From: Meandrina meandrites
Lineage: Eukaryota > Cnidaria > Anthozoa > Scleractinia > Meandrinidae
Assembly: GCA_963693305.1 (NCBI GenBank)
Contig: OY855905.1
Span: forward strand, 29,532,937 to 29,596,936
Reading direction: 5' to 3'
Length of the DNA stretch: 64,000 nt
A program made the translations under genes and the position numbers. Position 1 is the stretch's first letter, and every line of letters starts with the position of its first letter. Positions 24,931-61,500 of the stretch are shown here, one piece after another. The notes under the pieces were generated by a model. The model was not told the origin of the DNA and did not search any database. It saw only the letters and a list, made by a program, of their open reading frames with translations.

Positions 24931-26201
24931 CAGAAGTCCATAACTAGAAGTCTACATCTGGTATTGGGGCGCGTGCTATGTCTTTCGCGTGTAGGCTATT
25001 TTTAGAAACTGATGTCTCGCGAGAAAATGACGTAACCCACTATTTCGACACGATTGGAGTTCTAAGTTGGGGCCGAATATTTTGGAAAGTGGCAGGTGAA
25101 ATAAATCAAATCACATCAAAACACTTGACAGGCCATTCTCTTTAATTCTTACATTTCGACAGAAGTAGTATCGTAGATAGTGATTTCAAACGTCTGTTCA
25201 GTGGCATTTGAAGGCGAGTGAAAAAGCAACCCGTCGCCGGGTTTCAGTAGACAAACTCTCAAAACAAACAGGTCGACTTTTTATAATTTACGAGAGAATT
25301 TATGAACAGAAGATCCCCAAACTTTTAGTAGTTAAGTGTGTCTTTATTTTGTACAGCATATCCTCGTGTTAAAATACTGAACAACATACACAACACAATA
25401 GCTGCACACTGCGAAGTGCCCGAGAAGCACAACTTGAATTAAACTTTTGACGGATGTGAATGAAATCATCATTGTTCGATGAATTAAACTCGTATTTCTC
25501 ATTACCTTAGTCAGTCTTTTGTTTTCATGCCGTCCTTATAATTCCAAAAACATGCGAAACTCGCCAAACTTGCATGTCGTTTTCTCTGAATGTTGTTCTC
25601 AAACGAATCAAACTTCATTCTGTTCATTCCGCGCTCGATGTTGAGCGCTTCAGGGACCACGGTTTTGTTTCTCAAAATAGCAACGAACCTGTGCCAAAAT
25701 GCACTTGCTCTCTTAATGCCTGTCTTCATCTTGAGAGTACCATTAATCTTTAGTGTCTTCGCATTTTGAATTTGACTCGGAATTAGTCTATCTTGCCCGC
25801 TGCCATTTCGTATTCTGACTCCAAAACACTGAGGTCCTCTCGCTTATTTGGATGCTCCGAATTTTTACAACTTCGATGCTATCGTCATCGATGAAAGATG
25901 GCCTGATGATTCTTGTCCGGACGATTTAATCCTCACAAAACGGAAATTACGATGACCAACAAACAAAAATTTCGTAATGCCGTTCGCTCGAGTTCACTCG
26001 TCCTCTGCAGTTCTGCTTTTCTTCAAAAATTTGTTCAACCAATCAAAGGCGCGAATTAAAAAATACTTCAATGTGATTGGCTACTTGTTCGCGGCAAAGC
26101 TGTTCTAAAAATAGCCTACACGCGAGGAGCGCGAGGTACACGCGAAAGACATATCTCAAAGCCTATTACCAGAGATGTAGACTTCTAGTTATGGACTTCT
26201 G
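24931..26201. mobile_element. 1.27-kb long-TIR element, CAGAAGTCC ends, 7-bp duplication TTATTTG
   Basis: The left end CAGAAGTCCATAACTAGAAG is the exact inverse of the right end CTTCTAGTTATGGACTTCTG. Similarity continues for ~90 bp inward (CTACATCT, GTCTTTCGCGTGTA, GGCTATTTTTAGAA). TTATTTG stands directly outside both ends (24924-24930, 26202-26208). The interior has one 72-codon minus-strand frame (25511-25729) without a recognised domain. CA...TG termini and a 7-8 bp duplication recall the P element at 51111-57073, so this may be a non-autonomous member of that or the hAT superfamily; the sequence does not decide. Confidence 0.75.
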
Positions 26202-26803
26202 TTATTTGCTATGTTTTTGGCTCACTAAACGGCCAAGATGAAGCGAATCTCAAGCTCTGATTGTCAAATCACTGAAGTAATGTTTCGTCGACTTAATTCA
26301 CTGATTTTTCTCTTATTTATTGCTGGGAATTCTCAGTTTTTACACTACAGTGTAAGTTATGCTTAACTTTCCTATGACTATGGAAAGCCATTAAACAAGC
26401 TGCAAGTTTTTCGGAGTAATCTGCTTTCTGCATAACAGCCTTAATAGCTCATCTTCTTGTTTCGCAAAAGACAACACTTCTTGTCTCCCATGATAAATTT
26501 CGCAGATAGCAAACGATACGTGGCGTAAAATTTGGTAATTCAGTTCACGTTGTTTTGCACAACAGTATCATCATATTGAAGCTACGGCAAACCACACACA
26601 CGCAAATTGCGGGTCGGCAATTTTGAGTTATTTTGAGTTCTTGATCACTGTCAGGTCCAGGGTTTGTTAGTTTTGTTGTTTTGCTGTTTATCAGGTTCAT
26701 TCCACACAATCCAGACCCTGTACTACAAACACAGAGTTCACGCTTCCGCACCGGGTTACGTTCTCAAAATACGTTTCTTTATTTTACAGGAAAACTTTCT
26801 GAC

Positions 26804-28023
26804 ATGGGACGTGTTGGAGCCATTTTTCTTGTGTTGTGCCTCGTCGCTGATTTCCTGCATGAAAGGTGTGTATCATGTTTTGCATGTAACCAATGACTTT
26901 GGAACTTTACGAGTTAAATAAAAATCCCGAGGGTGAATGATACTGCTAATCGTTCAGCTAGTTTTAATGCAGATAATGTCCGCGAGAAACGATCCTTGCA
27001 ATGAAACAAACGTGAGAAACGATCCTTCCAATTTAGGCAAAAATTCAAGGCTTTGAACAACGGGATTTCATGTTCTTCACGTAATGTCTGTATCCGTTCC
27101 TTTGACGGGATTTTTCTTTCCTTTTATCCTTGCTCGCGTTTCCTTGTACAGTTAGGGGGTCTGGAAGCAAACATACGAATTACCGTAAAAGCTCCATGAG
27201 TGGTCCTTGATGGGGTTGAACTGTTATAGCAGAGAATCAGCAAAGAAGTCAGAAGTGACGCATATTTTGACTGATAGCTTTGATCTCAGATCTGCAACAT
27301 TAACTTATAGCTGTAAAATGGGTTGACATTTTAACAGATAGCTGAAATTTCAGTAGTCACACACAGACACTCCCATTAAGACCACCCACCCCGCCCCCCG
27401 ACGTTGAGGAAAAGGGTTAATGGAGAGGGGGTGGCGATTATTACAAAAATTGAACGTCGAACTTTGACGACATATTTAGCACATTGACCACATTGTTCCA
27501 TGGTCTACACTCTTATTGCGCATACTATAATGACGTCATAAAATGCTCATGACGCAAGTGGAACCACGAGCCGTTAAACGAGTGGTTTCACTGCAAAGGT
27601 TTGGACATTTGATGACTTCATTTCTATGGTCTACTAGAGTGAAGAGAAAGTGAAGAAAATGAAAGAAATTGTTCAAAACATCACTCGTTTCTTGTTATCA
27701 CGTATTGTACTCGAGGCCCACTGAGGTCTTGCGATTTTTTGTACTAATACGAAATTTCGTTGGTAACCCGTTGGGTGAATTTTCTATCTTTTAGTGAAGC
27801 TTGGCGTCGCCGACGCGCTGGTTTGCTGCATGACCGAAAACGCCAGTATGATCAAAACAGGCAGTATCAGCGACACCGACAGTTTGACCAAATCCGCCAG
27901 CATGGCCAGCAGGCTGTTGCCGATGAAATGGTAAATGGGCGGGAAACTGGGCACGAGAATGACCTGGGAACCAAGCTCGATGATCAGGAACATGATGAAT
28001 ATTTATATGATGACGAAATCTGA
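26804..28023 (+). CDS. Candidate small secreted protein, basic Gln/Arg-rich then acidic (2 coding exons)
   Basis: Exons 26804..26865 and 27795..28023 join in phase 2 (AG|GTGTGT donor, TTTTAG acceptor) to give 96 aa; a TTTTACAG acceptor at about 26789 indicates an upstream 5'UTR exon. MGRVGAIFLVLCLVADFLHE is a good signal peptide, with a plausible cut after SEA. The mature part opens with RRRR, has a KR site, then repeats QYDQNRQY / QFDQIRQH, and ends in an acidic tail (HDEYLYDDEI) without cysteines. Separate signal and mature exons and basic clusters would fit a peptide precursor or a matrix/mucus protein, but I recognise no family. AATAAA follows at 28267. The gene is supported by frame, splice sites and composition only. 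Confidence 0.6.
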
Positions 28024-28266
28024 TCCGCAATTTGTCAAGTGGATACTGGTTGAATGTCAACTAAGCCTTAGATAAAGTCGCATATAACTTCCTTGCCTCT
28101 TATCAGTTGTATTCACATCGAAAGCCAGTACCTAGTGTGTGAACTATTTTACACGTCCCTGCAGACTTGGTTGGTGCAGTCTGTAGATACTAAATTCGTA
28201 CATGCTTTTAAGATGGACCGTTACCATAGCTACCATGTACTGACTACCGGATAAATACATACACGT

Positions 28267-28272
28267 AATAAA
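28267..28272 (+). terminator. Poly(A) signal AATAAA after the small secreted gene
   Basis: Canonical hexamer 244 bases after the TGA stop. Confidence 0.45.
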
Positions 28273-28371
28273 CATAATCACAAAAAGGTTGGGTGAATAT
28301 CTTTTACTTCGTCACTTTCTGTTCATGCAACTACCTTATAACTTCCTAAGTAGGTCATCCTAAACGCATAT

Positions 28372-28590
28372 TTAGAGTACTTTACTACAAAAAATAACCA
28401 AAATCCTTATGTCTACTTGCCAAAATTTTTTTATCACCAAAATCCCGAAAATGTGCGACCCCATCCTAGTAACTGTATTGAAAATACAACCCCTGTTATA
28501 AAAATAACAAAAAATGGGAAAAATAAATAAAAATGGGACCCTATCCAGCCACACCTCTCCATTAGCCCATTTTTAGGAAGAACCCCCCCC
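28372..28590. mobile_element. Degenerate reverse copy of the 16529 hAT-like MITE family
   Basis: Reading the minus strand gives a poly-G/GGGGG start, AAATGGGCTAATGG, GGCTGGATAGGGTC, then TAGGATGGGGTCGCACATTT and ATTTTGG, in the same order as 16540-16700. The inner end seems truncated near 28372 and no target duplication was found. Confidence 0.6.
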
Positions 28591-28618
28591 CCCCCCTCCC
28601 GCGCGCAACAGCAATCTC

Positions 28619-28830
28619 GTAGATCGTTCCCAACCAAAGTCAGATCGCGCCATCGAAAAAGTCATATCGCTCTCATACTAGTGACTTTGCTCCATGTTCA
28701 GTAAAGTTTAAGTCAAGTACGAGCGAGTTCGCTCCAAATAAACGACCTAGAATATTTCTCGTTCTTTAAGCGTGAGAAAAGTGACTTGGTTGGAAGCGAT
28801 ATGACTTTGGCTGGGAGCGATCTGACCATG
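28619..28830. repeat. Inverted repeat, ~28-bp imperfect arms
   Basis: GATCGTTCCCAACCAAAGTC at about 28622 and the inverse GACTTTGGCTGGGAGCGATC at about 28804-28823. Further ATCGCT/AGCGAT words lie between, suggesting a small fold-back element. Confidence 0.5.
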
Positions 28831-29104
28831 GAGCGAGGCGACCGCAATTCCATGTAGGAGGTGTGTGAATATCTTTGTCAATCTCGTACACGTACCTCGA
28901 ATTTTCGTTCCTAATTGGGCAAGCTTGACGAAACGAGCGACTCTTGAAAGTTTCGTAAATGGCTGGAAATAAAAAACCAAGAAGTTCCTTTAATAAGCCG
29001 TGCTTTTGAAGACTAGGAATGCGCGTCCGATATTTTCGAACTTCAGATCGGATCTTTTCAGGGTCGCTCGTTTCCGAACTTGTGTTATGCATGGTTACCT
29101 TTAC

Positions 29105-29312
29105 GCCATTTACACGACAGAGAAAATTGGGTACGGACCCGTCAAAAAATCGGTCTGGACCCGATAAATTTTGTAGAGAAACAGTGAACTCTACGCGGGT
29201 CCATAGGCGCCTATGGCCCCGTGTAAAGTTGACTGTTTCTCTACAAAGGTGGTCGGGTCCGGACCGCATTTCTCACGGGTCCGTACCTAATTTTCTCTGT
29301 CGTGTATACGGC
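29105..29312. mobile_element. Near-perfect ~208-bp palindromic fold-back element
   Basis: Outer arms TACACGACAGAGAAAATT and its inverse AATTTTCTCTGTCGTGTA. Inside them GTACGGACCCGT / ACGGGTCCGTAC, TGTAGAGAAACAGT / ACTGTTTCTCTACA, and a central palindrome CCATAGGCGCCTATGG at about 29202-29217. Almost the whole unit pairs with itself. Long minus- and plus-strand frames across it are by-products of the palindrome. Confidence 0.78.
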
Positions 29313-30050
29313 CTTTTTATCTCTTTGGGGTTACCGTTGTCTGACGTCTCCTATTTCCACAATCTCATAATAAACGTGATTGCACAACAGCATTTGTGAA
29401 GTAATCTGACGGGGATAGCTAACACCTTTCTGGAATCGAGCCTTCTCGCGGAAACTCGAGTAATAACATGGCCAAAAGTCGTTAGCAAACTTTCTATGAG
29501 CTCCCTGTGATATTTTCTGTCTGCATGTAGATGTGCAAATCTCATTTGGCAATGGGTAAAACTTGAAACACAAGCCCATTTTACAAAAATCCCCAGTATA
29601 TATATATACACGTTATGAGCCCGTTTAATCAACCATGAATGTTTTGTGCTACCTAACTTACAACTCAAGGTCATGACAGCAAACACTACGAACATTAGAA
29701 AATATGCTCTTGGTTTGTACAAAGGTCATTACAAATACTAGCAACACATTTGGATCGACGACATCTTGGAATAAGGACGGCACAAGGGGAGCAGTTATTC
29801 ATGTCCCGGGGGTCGTCCCGAGGTCAGGTCAGCACCATAAAAGACGACCTCTGACCGGTTCCAATTTTCCTCCTCTCACATCTGATTGGCTTACAATAAA
29901 ACATGTTTACTCCGTGCATAGTCAAAACGTCGGAACCCACCCGAAGTTGTCATTCTTGGGTCACCCCTCCAGTATGGGGGCGGGGGGGGGGGAGATGAGG
30001 GAGATTACGCTACATTCAAATAAATTGACTGATTTACAAAGAAAGACGGC

Positions 30051-30055
30051 AGTGT

Positions 30056-30086
<31 letters not shown>

Positions 30087-30092
30087 GGGGGG
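30051..30092. repeat. (TG)n followed by poly-G
   Basis: About nine TG dinucleotides and then a run of about 22 G. Assembly may be uncertain here. Confidence 0.85.
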
Positions 30093-30474
30093 CTTAGCAA
30101 TTACTAAGGTCGAAAGATCGTGGACAAAAGTTAACCGGTCGTCGTTCGAGAGGTTATTCCGTATCACGATGTCAGTGGCGTCAAATGTTATCAACTACAT
30201 ATTAAGTTGACGTTGGAAATTCTGCAGGTCTAAGAACTTGATTTGTGTCCACTCACAAATGGCACAAGAACAGGTCCTAAAAAAAAGAAACCACACTGAC
30301 CAACAATGCAACTTTCACTATGGCTCAGTCGCTTCGAAAAACCAGTTTTGTACTTTTGTTCGCCTTCGGTTAAATCTTTGACGAACACTCTTTCAAGTAC
30401 GGTAGATACTATACACTTGTATGTTACTGCTTGTAATCATCCTGCGCAGCGGAATTGGTCGTGTTACAAACTCC

Positions 30475-30480
30475 TTTATT
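30475..30480 (-). terminator. Candidate poly(A) signal of PRPF40
   Basis: AATAAA on the minus strand, 324 bases below the TAA stop of the last PRPF40 exon. The nearest clear hexamer in the expected direction. Confidence 0.45.
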
Positions 30481-30804
30481 CCCTGGTAAACGATTTCTCA
30501 GAGGAACTTTCGTGATTGGCAAATACAAACAATGTATTCCATGTAAGAAAGTTCGGGATGATGTCACGTAAACATTATCAGCTCGTCAGGAAAAAAAGAA
30601 TCAATAAGCAGAAAACGTACCAACAGTAGAGTACACAACCTATCACAAACCAAGTTAAAACTTTATGAAAAAAAGGCAACAAATTGAAATTTGCGTCTGA
30701 AGTAGGCGAGGAAACTACCAATCAGAGAAGAGGCTGTGAGAAATCGTTTTTTTTTTTTACAGCAAGCTATTGATTTGCGTTTAAGCTTCGCGGAACACTA
30801 TAGT

Positions 30805-58364
<27,560 letters not shown>

Positions 58365-58570
58365 TTTCTGGCGCTTTTTTCCAAGTTTTCGTCTTCTGTT
58401 CACTACAAGCGCATGTAGTATCCCGTGATTCAATGTTTGCTGTCCCCTCATGTACGAGTAGGGAAGCTTCCTTTCAGCGCGGGATCTGGGAAGTAGTCAC
58501 CTGTGTGAGGTCGAATCCCTCGAAAAATGGCAGCTTTTCAAGGTTGAGATTTTTTTCTGGTTCGTCAAAC
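58365..58570. promoter_or_regulatory. Bidirectional promoter region between PRPF40 and DENND5
   Basis: The start codons of the two divergent genes are 206 bp apart, so both transcripts must start in this gap or inside the first exons. I see no obvious TATA box. An in-frame ATG for DENND5 at 58433 would leave only 68 bp. Confidence 0.65.
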
Positions 58571-61500
58571 ATGTCTTCTTCGAGCTCTGGCCAGAGATTT
58601 GCAGACTACTTTGTAGTCAGTGGCTTAGATCTTGTGACTGGGCTTGAAGCGGATCAGTTGTCAGGTTTGTGAAAATTTTCCATGCGATTCTAATATTTGG
58701 CTGTTACGATGTGTCATGTTTGCAGAAACGATGGCAGATGTGATTTGTTATTTTTCTTCAAAAGGGTAGAATTTACTGCACCACAATTAACCGTGGGCAG
58801 TTGACGAACTCGAAATTTAAATGGCTTTCCATGATCAAGTAACCGTGTTTTGAATTTCGTTTTTTTAAGAACGAGGAACACATTCTAGAATGTTTTTATC
58901 ATGTATTTTTATTCGGAGTATCATACTGTGACGACATCAACACACCGATAATTTCAGGAGTCTGCATCCGCCTAGCTTCGGCTGTAAATGAGCAATTTAA
59001 AGTTTATTTCATACTTCACACTTTTACACTGTGAATCAAGCACACAAAGTAATGTGCCACCACAAGACTACAATGTACATTGTACCTCTGGAAAAATTCA
59101 TTTATTCATTTATATCTAGCCGAATTTACAGCTGAATGATTAAGCTTATATTGCTGCGAAGAGTTTGGATTTTTACTCGTTTTTTTTTTCAAGTGTGAGC
59201 TGTATGTCCCAAGGGTAATTGTCACTTATAAGATGTAAGTTTTCATATTGCAAGATGATACTCGAGTTGTCTCTGCATCTGCAGAGATTCCTATGATGCT
59301 GACATCACAGCGAATCATGTTTTGGTATGACTACAGTCTACAGTGTGTACATGCTTGTACAAAATATTTATGGTTCTGTACCTTAAGTTATATTTACATT
59401 ACAGTCCCTTGAGTGATCTAAATCTAGATTGAGCTATGTTAGAATCACTTATACTGTATGAACAATATTGGCTTCAGTAACTGCTTATAAGAGTCTTATA
59501 TTGATTCACTATAATAAAATTGTTGTTTCTTGGTGCCCCTTGAAAATGTTTCTGCATTTAGGAGCCCATTTGGTGTGCTATCTAGTTAATATACCCTGTG
59601 TCCATGTTAGATCTGTCACTTTTACAAATAAATTACTAATGTGATCTGTTAAATTATAACTGTATGCACAGGTATGATTCAAACTTGCATAGTCATACTC
59701 CAATGTACATTGTGAAATCTGCATGTATTTATAAGTCATGTCGGCAGTTTATTATGTTAAATACTAGTCACTCGTTTAGTGAAATATTTCAAAAAGAGCA
59801 AGAAATCCTGCACAAGTGATAAAATTATTCACTCATAACATATGTATAACTTACATGTACTTGTAGTACATTTGCTGTCTTTTGGCAGGATTGGTTGAAT
59901 TTAACCTTGGGAAGCTCTTTTAATGATTGAAAATTTCTGCAAAAATTCTAAACAACTTGCCCCAAATTTTATGAAATTTCAGAAATTTAATAATCTCACT
60001 GTGAATTTGGAGAGTTAAAATCGGATGTTTCCATGACAACAAAGCTGTTGTGTTAGACAGGGGGTTTCTTAAGAATTTTCTATCCTGTGTCTATGTTGTG
60101 GTTTAAATTTTTCTTTGGTTTAAAATTTTTCAAACCAGTTTGATTTTTAGTTTTCATTGTCTTGTATTGATTATCATAATCCGAAACAAAGGAAAATAAA
60201 AATCAAACTGGTTTGAAAAATTTTAAACCAGGGAAAAATTTAAACCGCAACATCTATTTTGGTATTACCGGTAATAACAAAATTTTGCTGGAGTTGAAAT
60301 CCATTTTAGGTTTTATTCATTTTGCACAAATAATTATTTAGTTGATTATCTGACATCAAAAAATGAATCATAAAATTCAATGACTTGTTGCCATAGCAAC
60401 AAGATTCTGCTCTGTACAGTGGGACCTCGATTTAACGAAGTGCCAAGGGACTGGGGAAATTTGTTTGTTTTATCGAGGGTTCATTATATCGAAAACCTCG
60501 ATTTGACGAATTGTCAGGAAAACAACCAAAATATTCATTATATCGAGGTAAAGTTAATGATTAATTTTCAATGGTGTTACGTTACACTAACCCAGCATTT
60601 CTGGATAAGAACGATTACTACTGAAACATCCGTTCTTTAATATCTATACGAAGCTATTGTCTCAGTGTTACTGTAGATTTGTACATACCTATGGCATTAG
60701 AAACTGAACAGGCAAACAACACTGCTTAAAACTACGCATACACTGAAGATTGTTCTGACTTATTTTTTTGTTGTCATCAGTAAAAATGCGTCCTCCATTT
60801 AAGATATTCCTCCCCCAATGAACACAGTGAAAAAAACGTTAACAACTTTTAACACTGTACTATTGCATTTCTAATCAGGAATTTAAAAAATTCTTTCAGT
60901 GAAGATTGTTTCAATCTCTCTTTTTATTGTCATCCGTAAGAAAGTATCCTCCATCGAAGAAAGCGAGCATAGAAATTTTTTTTCTTTGAACTTGTCTTGT
61001 CAAATGACAAAATGAAATTGCGTAGCGCAGTCATAGCCTCGTTATTCGTTATATCGAGGTATATTTTACGTTCAGGGTTCTGGATTGTGTTCGTTATAAC
61101 GAGGATTTCGTTATATCGAGGTTCTGTTCCATACATTTTACTGTAATTTTGGCCGGACTGAAGACAATCGTTTGTTATACCAAGGACTTCGTTATATAGA
61201 AGTTCGTTAAATCGAGGTTCCACTGTATAGGAATTAAGTCATAAATGATAGTGTGAAAATTTGATAGGTATACTGTGTACATGCATTCACTACTGACAGA
61301 ATTTTGGGGATATTCAGTGAAAGAAATATTATTATCAGTTGCCCACTCGCCCAGGAGGGTCTGCTATATCTTTTGGGCATGTAAAAATTATAAATGTCTT
61401 GGTGTCTTCTAGAGGATAAATCATGTGCTGTCAAAATTAAGTTTCCACCTCTACATTGTACATAACAGCGGGAAGGAAGGAAGGCACAGAATAGGGCTAA

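Noticed and set aside
28766..29269. 167-aa minus-strand ORF
   Set aside because: Lies over the fold-back and inverted repeats; repeated low-complexity peptide words follow from the palindrome.
29704..30210. 168-aa plus-strand ORF
   Set aside because: Crosses a TG/poly-G tract, no motifs, no splice context.
58433..58570. Upstream in-frame ATG for DENND5
   Set aside because: Would add 46 residues with no resemblance to the family's N-terminus and leave only 68 bp to PRPF40; 58571 fits the family better.
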